Assembly: GCA_903866395.1 (NCBI GenBank)
Contig: CAIPNM010000155.1
Location: forward strand, 1-39,823
DNA from: an uncultured bacterium
Lineage (GTDB): Bacteria > Pseudomonadota > Gammaproteobacteria > Burkholderiales > Burkholderiaceae_E
DNA: 39,823 nucleotides
Direction of reading: 5' to 3'
The position numbers and the translations under genes are program-made. This document shows, in pieces, positions 7,650 through 15,467 of this stretch (position 1 is its first letter; the number at the start of each line of letters is the position of its first letter). Below the pieces are notes generated by a model. The model saw only the letters and a list, made by a program, of their open reading frames with translations. It did not search any database and was not told where the DNA came from.

Positions 7650-10136
7650 ATGAACGACCTTTCGTTATCACTTCGTCTGGCAGCGCGCGACTGGCGCGCG
7701 GGTGAACTTCGCCTGCTTATCGCTGCGCTGGTGATCGCGGTCGCCGCGATCGCGAGCGTTGGTCTGTTCGTTGATCGGATGCGCACAGCCCTGTCGCTTC
7801 AGGCGCGCCAGTTGCTGGGCGCCGATCTGGTGCTCGCATCGGGCCGCGAGCCCGATGCCGCCCTGTTGCGCGAGGCCGCCTCGGGTTCGCTCGCGGCGGT
7901 TCGCACCGTGTCCTTTCCAAGCATGGCGTTGGCGGGTGAGCGTTCGGTTCTGGTGTCGCTCAAGGCGGTCGAGCAGGGCTATCCGCTGCGTGGCGCCGTT
8001 CGGGTGACCAGCCAGCCGGGTACGCCGGATGCGCCGGCTGAGTCAATTCCCGCGCTCGGCGAGGCCTGGGTCGACGCGTCGCTCCTGGCACCACTTGCGA
8101 TCAACGCGGGTGACCGAATTGAACTCGGTGATCGATCATTTCGGGTCACCCGGCTCGTCACCCTCGAACCCGACCGTGGTGCGAGCTTCGTCAACTTCGC
8201 CCCGCGGGTGCTGATTGCGCTGGATGATCTCGCGGCCACAGGCCTTGTCCAGCCGGCGAGCCGGGTCAGCTGGCGCCTGCTCGTGGCAGGCCCGGCCGAG
8301 GCGGTTGGGCGGTTCGAGCAGCGTATCCGTGAATCCGCCAGTCAGAATCTGCGAATCGAAACGGTCGACAACGGACGCCCCGAACTCGGCGCCACGCTAA
8401 ACCGGGCGGAGCGCTTTCTGTCGCTGGTGGCGCTCCTTACCGTACTGATCGCTGCGGTGGCGATCGCTTTGGGGGCGCGACGATTCGCTGAGCGGCATCT
8501 GGACGGCTGCGCGGTCATGAAAGCAGCCGGTCTGGGTCAACGGCGGCTGGTGCGGCTCCTTCTGCTCGAGTTGCTCTGGGTCGGAGCAGTCGGCGCGCTG
8601 GTTGGCGCCGCTCTGGGTGCGGTGTTTCAGCAGTTTCTGGCGGGCGCGGTGGCGCCTGTGCTGGGGGTGAAGCTGCCCGCGCCGGGGTGGGTGCCGTTTG
8701 CGCAGGCGCTGATCACCGGCCTTATCCTGCTACTGGGCTTTGGTGGCTGGCCAGTCCTGAGACTCGCCGGCGTGCCGCCTCTCCGTGTGCTGCGACGCGA
8801 GTACGCGCCGGCGCGGGCGAACCTGTGGGGCGCCGTGGTGGTGGCGGTGCTGGCGTTTTCGATGCTTCTTGCCTGGCTCGCTGGTGATCGCCAGCTTGCC
8901 CTGATCGCTGCAGGCGGGTTCGCGGCGGCCACCCTCGTGTTCATTGCGGTATCAGCGCTGGCGGTCTGGGTGGTCACCCTGATCCGGCGCGCTGGCCCAG
9001 TGGCGCGTCGTCCGCTGCTCCGTCTTTCAATCGCGTCGTGGAGCCGACGGCGCGCGCTTGCCATCGCCCAGACGGCTGCGCTGTCGGCCGGCATCATGGC
9101 GTTGCTGCTTCTTACCATCACCCGCACTGACCTCATCGATGCCTGGCGTCGCGCCAGTCCGGCCGATGCTCCCAACCGATTCGTCATCAATATCCAGCCT
9201 GATCAGCGCGAAGCGGTCGAACAGGCGCTGACGGCCGGGCGTATTGCGGCCGACCTGCAGCCCATGGTGCGCGGCAGGCTGGTCGAGGTGAATGGAAAAG
9301 ATGCCACCCAGCATGTGCCGGCGGGGGAGCGCGCGCAACGTCTTGTCGAGCGCGAATTCAACCTCTCCTACGGCGCCCGGCCGCCGGCCCACAACACGGT
9401 CGTTGCTGGCCGCTGGTTCGATGCGTCGGCCATGGAGGTGTCCGCCGAGCTGGGCATCTTGAAGACACTGGGCCTCAAGATGGGCGACATGGTGGTCTTC
9501 GATGTGGCCGGAGAGCGGGTCGAGGTACGCATTACCAGCGTGCGCAAACTCGCCTGGGATTCCATGAGGGCGAATTTCTTCATGATCCTGTCGCCGGCTG
9601 CGCTCGACGATCGGCCCACCACCTTCCTCACCGCGTTCCATCTGCCCGAGGCGTCGCCTGCGTTAGATCAGCAGCTGGTCCGTCGGTTCCCCAACCTCAC
9701 GGTGTTCGACACGGGGCATCTGGTGCGGCAGGTGCAGCTGATGCTCGATCAGGTGGTTTCAGCCGTGCAGTTCCTGTTTGTGCTCACGCTCGCGGCAGGA
9801 CTCACCGTGCTCTGGGGGGCTTTGCTGTCATCGAGAGACGAGCGCATCCGTGAGGCCGCGCTCATGCGATCGCTGGGCGCCTCGTCGCGTTTCCTGTCGC
9901 GTGCGCAGCATGCGGAGCTTGCGTTCGGCGGTGCGCTGGCCGGATTGCTGGGCGCGGTCGGCGCTATCGCGGTGGGCTGGACGCTAGCCGAGGTGATTTT
10001 CGAGTTTGAGTATCAGCCGCGCTGGCAGGTCATTCCTGCCTCTATGGCTGCAACCGCATTGCTAACGGTGCTCGCAGGCTGGCTTGGGTTACGTGGGGTG
10101 CTGCGTGCTCCGGTTCGCACGAGTCTTTCGTCATGA
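7650..10136 (+). CDS. ybbP: YbbP-like ABC transporter permease (FtsX/MacB fold)
   Basis: A large inner-membrane protein of 828 residues from the ATG at 7650 (an ATG seven codons upstream at 7629 is possible). It starts LSLRLAARDWRAGELRLLIAALVIAVAAIASVG, the N-terminal helix plus motif of YbbP-type permeases. It has two FtsX-like permease repeats, each with a large periplasmic domain (about 45-230 and 480-680) and clustered helices (about 255-480 and 695-820). YbbP proteins pair with a LolD-like ATPase (YbbA) and are suggested to export hydrophobic substrates, often beside the esterase TesA. Neither ybbA nor tesA is nearby, so the ATPase must be encoded elsewhere. The stop overlaps the start of the globin gene by four bases (ATGA). 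Confidence 0.9.
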   Translation: MNDLSLSLRLAARDWRAGELRLLIAALVIAVAAIASVGLFVDRMRTALSLQARQLLGADLVLASGREPDAALLREAASGSLAAVRTVSFPSMALAGERSVLVSLKAVEQGYPLRGAVRVTSQPGTPDAPAESIPALGEAWVDASLLAPLAINAGDRIELGDRSFRVTRLVTLEPDRGASFVNFAPRVLIALDDLAATGLVQPASRVSWRLLVAGPAEAVGRFEQRIRESASQNLRIETVDNGRPELGATLNRAERFLSLVALLTVLIAAVAIALGARRFAERHLDGCAVMKAAGLGQRRLVRLLLLELLWVGAVGALVGAALGAVFQQFLAGAVAPVLGVKLPAPGWVPFAQALITGLILLLGFGGWPVLRLAGVPPLRVLRREYAPARANLWGAVVVAVLAFSMLLAWLAGDRQLALIAAGGFAAATLVFIAVSALAVWVVTLIRRAGPVARRPLLRLSIASWSRRRALAIAQTAALSAGIMALLLLTITRTDLIDAWRRASPADAPNRFVINIQPDQREAVEQALTAGRIAADLQPMVRGRLVEVNGKDATQHVPAGERAQRLVEREFNLSYGARPPAHNTVVAGRWFDASAMEVSAELGILKTLGLKMGDMVVFDVAGERVEVRITSVRKLAWDSMRANFFMILSPAALDDRPTTFLTAFHLPEASPALDQQLVRRFPNLTVFDTGHLVRQVQLMLDQVVSAVQFLFVLTLAAGLTVLWGALLSSRDERIREAALMRSLGASSRFLSRAQHAELAFGGALAGLLGAVGAIAVGWTLAEVIFEFEYQPRWQVIPASMAATALLTVLAGWLGLRGVLRAPVRTSLSS

Positions 10137-10522
10137 GTGACACGCCGACGGCGTTTGATGCACTGGGCGGCGAGTCCGCTGTGCGGGCGCTGGTTGACCG
10201 GTTTTACGATCTGATGGATCTGGAAGCCGACTACGCAGGCATCCGCGCACTGCATCCGCCCGAGCTCGACACTTCGCGAGACAAGTTGTTCTGGTTTTTG
10301 TGTGGTTGGTTGGGCGGACCATCTCATTACATCGAGCGATTCGGCCATCCGCGGCTGCGCGCCCGTCATCTGCCGTTTTCCATCGGCATCAGTGAACGTG
10401 ACCAATGGCTCGCCTGCATGGCGCAGGCGATGAGAGAACTCGACATTGACCCTGCGCTCAGCGACCGGTTGGTCGAAGCGTTCCATGGCACGGCCGACTG
10501 GATGCGTAACCGTTCGGGCTGA
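10133..10522 (+). CDS. Group II truncated hemoglobin (trHbO type)
   Basis: A 129-residue single-domain globin. The N-terminus (FDALGGESAVRALVDRFYDLM) is the truncated-hemoglobin A/B helix pattern with a B10 tyrosine. HPRLRARHLPFSIG carries the proximal F8 histidine region, and RDQWLACM supplies the G8 tryptophan characteristic of groups II and III. Proteins of this group bind O2, NO or other ligands and are linked to oxidative or nitrosative stress; the function here is inferred only from the family. Its ATG lies inside the last codons of the YbbP-like gene (ATGA overlap), so translation is probably coupled to the permease, an odd pairing. Confidence 0.92.
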   Translation: MSDTPTAFDALGGESAVRALVDRFYDLMDLEADYAGIRALHPPELDTSRDKLFWFLCGWLGGPSHYIERFGHPRLRARHLPFSIGISERDQWLACMAQAMRELDIDPALSDRLVEAFHGTADWMRNRSG

Positions 10523-10635
10523 TCACCCGCCCCCGGGTTTGCAGTGGCCTATCGAGTAACGCCTCCCCAACTGCTGTGCGCCGACGGGGTGGGTTGGGCA
10601 CAGACTGGGGATGAAGCGTTTGCTTCGATCGCTGC

Positions 10636-10968
10636 TTAGCCTGCGCCCTTGGCGAGCGAATACACCGTTGTGCTTCGCGCGCCCGACCGACAATAGGCCA
10701 GAATCGGCCGGGGTAGGCGGGCGAGCTCCTGCTTCAGCGTGACCGCTGCCCCCTCGGCCGGGTAGGCTGCTCCGACCGGCAGGTAGACATACTGCATCCC
10801 TGCTGCCTCGGCTGCCGCCTGCATCTGCGCGCTGGGCGTCTGCGCGGATTCTTCGCCATCGGGGCGATTGTTGATGACGCTGCGAAAACCCGCGTCGGCG
10901 AGCTGCTTCATGTGTTCGGGGGCCAACTGGCCGGCAACCGCATAGTCGCTGTCGATGTAGCGAATCAT
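10636..10968 (-). CDS. TIGR01244-type sulfurtransferase / Blh-like phosphatase domain protein
   Basis: A 110-residue single-domain protein with a Cys-X5-Arg active site, CRSGARS, near residues 92-98. The N-terminus IDSDYAVAGQLAPEHMKQLADAGFRSVINNRPDGE is the hallmark of the small beta-lactamase-hydrolase-like (Blh) phosphatase domain, annotated as TIGR01244 family sulfurtransferase. In other bacteria the domain is fused to a metallo-beta-lactamase-like persulfide dioxygenase and linked to sulfide metabolism and biofilm; here it stands alone. AGGA lies six bases before the ATG. It diverges from aceA across a 259-base AT-rich region and converges with the globin gene. Confidence 0.85.
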   Translation of the reverse strand: MIRYIDSDYAVAGQLAPEHMKQLADAGFRSVINNRPDGEESAQTPSAQMQAAAEAAGMQYVYLPVGAAYPAEGAAVTLKQELARLPRPILAYCRSGARSTTVYSLAKGAG

Positions 10969-11227
10969 GATGGTCCTGTCGCGTGAAAGTCAGCCTTTAT
11001 TTTACCGGGTGAAGCGAAGGTTTCGCATCGTGAAAAATCGATGTTGCTTCGCAGCGTTGATTTTTCTCGTTGTGAAAAACAGATTTTCATTATACGAAAA
11101 ACAATTCTAACTAACTGATTTTTTGAAGATAATTTCATACCTGGGTTTTTGTCTTTCATCCCGCTTCGCAGCATCCGCCCCCATAAGCTGAAGGCTGTCT
11201 TGAACCTTCCTCCTAAGGAGTACCAGC
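10969..11227. promoter_or_regulatory. AT-rich divergent control region between the Blh-like gene and aceA
   Basis: A 259-base gap that is markedly more AT-rich than the flanking genes. It holds three TTTC-N7-GAAA palindromes (separate entry). It also has a possible sigma-70 promoter toward aceA: weak -35 TTCTAA at 11105-11110, 17-base spacer, -10 GATAAT at 11128-11133. A strong Shine-Dalgarno AAGGAG at 11215-11220 lies seven bases before the aceA ATG. Partly overlapping the first palindrome is an imperfect two-step inverted repeat, GCGAAG/CTTCGC (11014-11019 with 11047-11052) enclosing CATCG/CGATG (11026-11030 with 11039-11043). The promoter call is an inference from motif matches. Confidence 0.5.
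11021..11101. promoter_or_regulatory. Array of three TTTC-N7-GAAA palindromes, candidate operators for aceA
   Basis: Three sites share the same half-sites and spacing: 11021-11035 (TTTCGCATCGTGAAA), 11063-11077 within a longer TTTTTC...GAAAAA (11061-11079), and 11085-11099 within TTTTC-ATTATAC-GAAAAA (11084-11101). Sites 1 and 2 are identical at 14 of 17 aligned bases. Centres are about 42 and 22 bases apart, close to four and two helical turns, so all three lie on one DNA face. Relative to the proposed -10 they would sit near -48, -70 and -112, an arrangement that suits an activator. The cognate regulator is not in this window and I do not recognise the motif. Confidence 0.45.
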
Positions 11228-12550
11228 ATGTCCTCCCGTGAACTCGAAGCTCAGAAGCTACAGAAAGATTGGTCTGAAAGCCCGCGCTGGCGCGGCATCA
11301 AGCGCGGCTACAGCGCTGATGATGTGGTCCGCCTGCGGGGCTCCACCCCGGTTGAGTATTCGTTGGCCCGCCGCGGCGCTGACAAACTCTGGCGTTTGCT
11401 GCACGAAGAGCCGTTCGTCAACAGCCTGGGCGCGCTGACCGGTAACCAGGCGATGCAGCAGGTGAAAGCGGGCCTGAAGGCGATTTACCTGTCGGGCTGG
11501 CAGGTGGCTGGCGACGCCAACCTGTCTGGCGAAATGTATCCGGACCAGTCGCTCTACCCTGCCAATTCGGTGCCCGCGGTCGTCAAGCGCATCAACAACA
11601 CCCTGACGCGCGCTGACCAGATTCAATGGATGGAAGGTAAGAACCCGCATGAGCCCGGCTACGTCGATTATTTCGCTCCCGTAGTGGCCGATGCCGAGGC
11701 TGGCTTCGGTGGCGTACTGAATGCCTTCGAACTGATGAAATCGATGATCGAGGCGGGCGCTTCGGGCGTTCACTTTGAAGATCAGCTTGCTTCTGCCAAG
11801 AAGTGTGGCCACATGGGTGGCAAGGTGTTGGTACCCACCCGCGAGGCGGTGGCAAAGCTGGTGGCTGCCCGTCTGGCCGCCGACGTGCTGGGCGTGCCCA
11901 CGCTGCTGCTCGCGCGCACCGATGCCGAGGCCGCCGACCTGGTTACCACTGACGTCGACGAAAACGACCAGCCTTACCTCACTGGTGAGCGGACCGTAGA
12001 GGGTTTTTTCCGTACACGCAAAGGTTTCGATCAGGCGGTGTCGCGAGGCCTTGCCTACGCACCCTATGCGGATCTGATCTGGTGCGAAACCGGAACGCCG
12101 GATCTTGAGTTCGCCCGCAACTTCGCAGAGGCCATCCACCGCCAGTTTCCCGGCAAGATGCTGGCCTACAACTGCTCGCCGTCATTTAACTGGAAGAAGA
12201 ACCTCGACGAGTCAACCATCGCCAAGTTTCAGCGCGAACTCGGTGCCATGGGCTACAAGTTCCAGTTCATCACGCTCGCGGGTTTCCATTCACTCAACTA
12301 CTCGATGTTCGAGCTTGCGCACGGCTATGCACGCGACAACATGTCGGCTTTCGTACGACTGCAGGAAGCCGAATTTGCAGCCGCCGATAAAGGCTTTACC
12401 GCAGTGAAACACCAGCGTGAAGTGGGCACAGGTTATTTCGACGCCGTTACCACCACCGTTGAGCGCGAGGCCTCAACCGCAGCGCTGAAGGGTTCGACTG
12501 AAGATGAGCAGTTCTTTGACGAGCACGGACAGCATCGTAAGGCTGCCTGA
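11228..12550 (+). CDS. aceA: Isocitrate lyase
   Basis: A 440-residue enzyme cleaving isocitrate to succinate and glyoxylate, the first step of the glyoxylate bypass used for growth on acetate and fatty acids. The catalytic signature KKCGHMGGK is present around residues 192-200, with the metal-binding region preceding it ([10 protein letters not shown]) and the family motif YNCSPSFNW further on. Length matches the E. coli-type short form. A strong AAGGAG site precedes the ATG. Malate synthase is not adjacent, so aceA is monocistronic here. The AT-rich upstream region with phased palindromes suggests strong carbon-source control. A GC-rich hairpin follows the stop. Confidence 0.97.
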   Translation: MSSRELEAQKLQKDWSESPRWRGIKRGYSADDVVRLRGSTPVEYSLARRGADKLWRLLHEEPFVNSLGALTGNQAMQQVKAGLKAIYLSGWQVAGDANLSGEMYPDQSLYPANSVPAVVKRINNTLTRADQIQWMEGKNPHEPGYVDYFAPVVADAEAGFGGVLNAFELMKSMIEAGASGVHFEDQLASAKKCGHMGGKVLVPTREAVAKLVAARLAADVLGVPTLLLARTDAEAADLVTTDVDENDQPYLTGERTVEGFFRTRKGFDQAVSRGLAYAPYADLIWCETGTPDLEFARNFAEAIHRQFPGKMLAYNCSPSFNWKKNLDESTIAKFQRELGAMGYKFQFITLAGFHSLNYSMFELAHGYARDNMSAFVRLQEAEFAAADKGFTAVKHQREVGTGYFDAVTTTVEREASTAALKGSTEDEQFFDEHGQHRKAA

Positions 12551-12570
12551 TCAGCGCTTGTGATCTTATG

Positions 12571-12601
12571 CCGCCCCCGGTCGCGCAGGCGCCGGGGGCG
12601 G
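12571..12601. terminator. GC-rich hairpin between convergent aceA and the Bug receptor gene
   Basis: CCGCCCCCGG at 12571-12580 pairs perfectly with CCGGGGGCGG at 12592-12601 around an 11-base loop. It lies 20 bases after the aceA stop and eight bases beyond the stop of the convergent receptor gene, as expected of a bidirectional terminator. There is no clear U-tract on either strand, so termination efficiency is uncertain. Confidence 0.6.
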
Positions 12602-12608
12602 TGTTACG

Positions 12609-13583
12609 TCAGTCGAGCTTTGCGCCCGAGTCTTTCACTACCTTGGCCCACTTGGCAATTTCGCCATCGACGAATTTGCCCATGTCCTCGGGAGACTGCC
12701 CCCCGGCCTCGGCGCCCAGACTTTCCCAGATTCCCTTCAACTCGGCGCCGGAAAGCGCCTTGGCGATTTCCTGCTGCAGCCGATTGACAATGTCGCGCGG
12801 CGTGCCTGCGGGTGCCCATACCGCGTACCAGGTACGTGCGTCGTAGCCTTTCACCCCGAGTTCATCAAGCGTGGGGATGTCGGGCAGCGCAAACGAGCGC
12901 TTGGCCGATGACACAGCAAGCGGAATCAGACGTCCCGATTTGATGTGCTGGATCGAACTGCCCATGCCGTCGAACATGAAGTCGACCTGACCTGCGAGAA
13001 GATCCTGCATGGCCGGGCCCGCGCCGCGGTAGGGGATGTGCGCGGCAAAGCTCCCTGTGAGCGTCTTCCAAAGTTCCACCGTGAGGTGATGCGTGGTGCC
13101 GTTACCGGCTGAGGCGTAATTGAGTCTGCCCGGGTTGGCCTTCACATAGTCGGCGAAGCTTGCGTAGCTGCGCGCCGCCACCCGCTGCGGGTTCACCACG
13201 ACAACGTTAGGTACGTAGGACAGGACCGTGACGGGCGTCAGATCTTTCTGCAGGTCATAGCCCAGCCGCGGATACATGCTCACAGCGATGGTGTGATGCA
13301 CCGCGCCCACCAGCAGCGTATAGCCGTCCGGGGCCGACTTGGCGGCCACCTCGGCGCCCAGGGTGCCGCCTGCGCCGCCGCGGTTATCAATCACGAATGA
13401 CTGCCCCAGATTGGCCGACAGCACCTTGGTGAGCGGGCGTGCAAACGCATCGGTGCCACCCCCCGGCGGGAAGGGCACGACTAGGCGCACCGGTTTGGTT
13501 GGGTAGCTCTGAGCCTGAATGGAAAATGGCGAAGCGAGTGCAAGGGTCGCTGCGACGCTCAACAGTAATCGACGATTTTTCAC
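12609..13583 (-). CDS. Tripartite tricarboxylate transporter substrate-binding protein (Bug/TctC family)
   Basis: A 324-residue periplasmic solute receptor. It has a Sec signal peptide (MKNRR, hydrophobic core, predicted cleavage after Ala24) and then the Bug hallmark YPTKPVRLVVPFPPGGGTDAFAR and a second binding-loop segment, GGAGGTLGAEVAAKSAPDGYTLL. Start is GTG at 13583, preceded by GGAG about seven bases away. Bug receptors bind carboxylates, amino acids or nicotinate-like compounds and deliver them to a TctAB permease. No tctA/tctB lies nearby, so this is one of the orphan receptors that are abundant in Burkholderiales; the ligand cannot be predicted. Confidence 0.93.
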   Translation of the reverse strand: MKNRRLLLSVAATLALASPFSIQAQSYPTKPVRLVVPFPPGGGTDAFARPLTKVLSANLGQSFVIDNRGGAGGTLGAEVAAKSAPDGYTLLVGAVHHTIAVSMYPRLGYDLQKDLTPVTVLSYVPNVVVVNPQRVAARSYASFADYVKANPGRLNYASAGNGTTHHLTVELWKTLTGSFAAHIPYRGAGPAMQDLLAGQVDFMFDGMGSSIQHIKSGRLIPLAVSSAKRSFALPDIPTLDELGVKGYDARTWYAVWAPAGTPRDIVNRLQQEIAKALSGAELKGIWESLGAEAGGQSPEDMGKFVDGEIAKWAKVVKDSGAKLD

Positions 13584-13855
13584 GGCGGTCTCCTCTGCTT
13601 GAATCGGCCGGATGATAGAGCAATCCCTGGGCGGTGCCGCAATTCCGGGGTGGTGCGGTAAGCGTTGTCGCTGCGCGACGAGCCGCCGACGGACCGTCGA
13701 TCATCCGGACTAGGCTTTCACGCTCAAGCCACGCCAACCCGCGCCGATCCTGGGTGTTCGCAGTGTCACGCGCCTGGCCTAGACCGCTCTGACGAATTGT
13801 CCGCACCGGTTCGGATCTCTCTAATGGGGGCGTCATTCCCACCCAAGGAGATCCC
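13584..13855. promoter_or_regulatory. Divergent intergenic region upstream of the Tad-like pilus operon
   Basis: A 272-base gap separates the Bug receptor gene from the pilus operon and should contain both promoters. The only element I can call with confidence is a Shine-Dalgarno AAGGAG at 13845-13850, five bases before the pilin ATG. I see no convincing sigma-70 or sigma-54 promoter and no obvious operator palindrome. Confidence 0.4.
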
Positions 13856-14140
13856 ATGAATTCACCCGCTCCCGGTCTGTCCGTGTTACGTGCCCGTCGC
13901 CAGGCGGGCCAGGGCATGACCGAATATCTCATTGTGGTCGCGCTCATTGCCGTGGCCGCGATCGGCGTCTACAGCCTCTTTGGCCAGACACTGCGCAGCC
14001 AGACCGCTGGGCTCGCCATGGAAATCTCGGGCCAGTCCTCGAGCACGGCAGTCTCCTCTGCACAGGGCAGTGCGACCAGCGCTCAGTCGTCTTCGTCGCA
14101 GCGCAAGGGACTCGGCAACTATGGGCTCGATAACCAATAG
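13856..14140 (+). CDS. Flp-type (type IVb) pilin-like protein
   Basis: A 94-residue prepilin. A basic leader ends in RQAG|QGMTEY, matching the type IVb processing pattern of cleavage after Gly followed by Glu at +5 and Tyr at +6. A ~22-residue hydrophobic helix follows (LIVVALIAVAAIGVYSLFG), and then a Ser/Ala/Gln-rich tail ending KGLGNYGLDNQ. Mature Flp pilins are ~50 residues; this tail makes the mature form ~75. As first gene of the operon with the best ribosome binding site (AAGGAG), it is the likely major pilin. Processing needs a TadV/CpaA-type peptidase, which is not in this window. It overlaps the next gene by 20 bases. Confidence 0.82.
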   Translation: MNSPAPGLSVLRARRQAGQGMTEYLIVVALIAVAAIGVYSLFGQTLRSQTAGLAMEISGQSSSTAVSSAQGSATSAQSSSSQRKGLGNYGLDNQ

Positions 14141-15467
14141 CCGCCGGCGGCGCGCGCAGTCCGGGCAGGCGCTGGTCCTTGCCCTGCTGCTGATCGTGGG
14201 CGGAGCCTTTCTTCTGCTCGTGGTGTTCAGTAGCGGGCGCGTCCTCACCACCCGCCAGAGTCTCAACGACGCAGCCGATGCTGCGGCACTCAGTGCCGCC
14301 ACCTGGCGCGCCCGCGTCCTCAACTATGCCGCCTACACCAACCGGGCGATGGTCGCCCAGGAAGTGGCGCTGGCGCAGGCGGTCACGATCGCGTCCTGGG
14401 CCCGATATTTCGATGCGCTCGCGGCTAACGCCCAATCCGTGGCGGCGGCTTATCCACCGGCGGCGCTTGCCGTGGCAGCGATCGCATCTGGCGCGGACCT
14501 TGCCCGTGCTGCAACCGAACAGGCCGCATCCACTGAGATGGCATGGCGGGCACATGAACAGCTCGGCTACAAGGTCTGGCTTGAGCGTAGCCAGGTTGCA
14601 CTACTGAGGTCCGCCCAAGTGTTCGGATTAGGCGCCATCGCCAACGAAGTGGTGCGCAGCGGCGACTCCCGGTTTTTCGCCTTTGCGCTGGGTGACGCCG
14701 GTGCGTTCGCCGCGTTCACGCAGCCGCAGGTGAGCGCTGAAGACAAGGCGAGGCTTCGTGAGGTGGTGCTTGAATCGCTCGACCCTTTCACCGCAAACCC
14801 TCGAAGCGCAGATCACCGGCTGCCGCTTCCGTCGTCGTGCGTGGGGCGAAGCGCAGACCTGGATAAATGGACGCTGTGGCTTCGCCGCAGAGGGGGTACT
14901 GCGCTCCATGAGTCCCTTGAAACTTGGTCGGCCGTCGACACGCTCTCGCTTCACGACTGGCGGGCAGGCGGTTTCCTCGGGCTCGGGGCATGTCGCGATC
15001 GCGAGGCGGGGGCGGTGGGCTGGGGCGGCGCAGGCGTCAACCCCGCGTGGAACGACTCACAGTTGCAGAGCGCGCACATCAATCCTGGCGCAACTGCATT
15101 GGCGCTCTTCGGGGCAACGGGCGATACAGCATCGCTCGCAGGCCTCCCGCAGGTTCACGATCTGGGCGCGCAGATCCGACTTGGCCAAGCGCCTGCAGTG
15201 TCGCAGTTGGCCGTGATGGCGCGTGTCGCCGTGCACGACATCGGAACCGCCGATAAGCTCGCTGTCACCAGCGGTCGGATGCGCCTTAGTGATGGGGCGC
15301 ATGGGCGCTACCTCTGGGCACTCTCAGCCGCCGAGGTCTATTTCAGCCCACCGCCCGAGGCCTCCACACCAGCGCAGCTTCCCAGTCTGTTCAGTCCGTT
15401 CTGGCAGGCACGACTCATTTCACCTACGGAGGCGCACCGTGCGGCGGCGGCAACCTATGCGCGCTGA
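14121..15467 (+). CDS. TadG-like Flp pilus assembly protein
   Basis: About 448 residues from the ATG at 14121, with AAGGGA ten bases before; the start lies inside the pilin gene. After a basic leader, SGQALVLALLLIVGGAFLLLVVFSS forms the N-terminal helix typical of the TadE/G-like family. It is followed by the conserved QSLNDAADAAALSAAT segment. The long periplasmic part has no recognised domain, though it contains alanine-rich helical stretches (about 70-135). Unlike its neighbours it has no Glu at +5 after the Gly, so processing as a pilin is doubtful. TadG proteins are thought to be minor components anchoring or regulating the pilus. Confidence 0.75.
   Translation: MGSITNSRRRRAQSGQALVLALLLIVGGAFLLLVVFSSGRVLTTRQSLNDAADAAALSAATWRARVLNYAAYTNRAMVAQEVALAQAVTIASWARYFDALAANAQSVAAAYPPAALAVAAIASGADLARAATEQAASTEMAWRAHEQLGYKVWLERSQVALLRSAQVFGLGAIANEVVRSGDSRFFAFALGDAGAFAAFTQPQVSAEDKARLREVVLESLDPFTANPRSADHRLPLPSSCVGRSADLDKWTLWLRRRGGTALHESLETWSAVDTLSLHDWRAGGFLGLGACRDREAGAVGWGGAGVNPAWNDSQLQSAHINPGATALALFGATGDTASLAGLPQVHDLGAQIRLGQAPAVSQLAVMARVAVHDIGTADKLAVTSGRMRLSDGAHGRYLWALSAAEVYFSPPPEASTPAQLPSLFSPFWQARLISPTEAHRAAAATYAR

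Noticed and set aside
8627-9641. Minus-strand open frames of 187 and 204 codons inside the YbbP-like gene
   Set aside because: They are antisense to a well-supported permease and have Arg/Ala/Ser/His-rich composition typical of non-coding frames.
11210-11220. CTCCTAAGGAG palindrome at the aceA ribosome binding site
   Set aside because: The one-base loop cannot fold, so it cannot hide the Shine-Dalgarno in cis; it is probably just a strong ribosome binding site.
13584-13855. Possible sigma-54 promoter for the pilus operon
   Set aside because: I looked for GG-N10-GC on the plus strand; candidate stretches around 13765-13790 do not meet the spacing, so no promoter is called.
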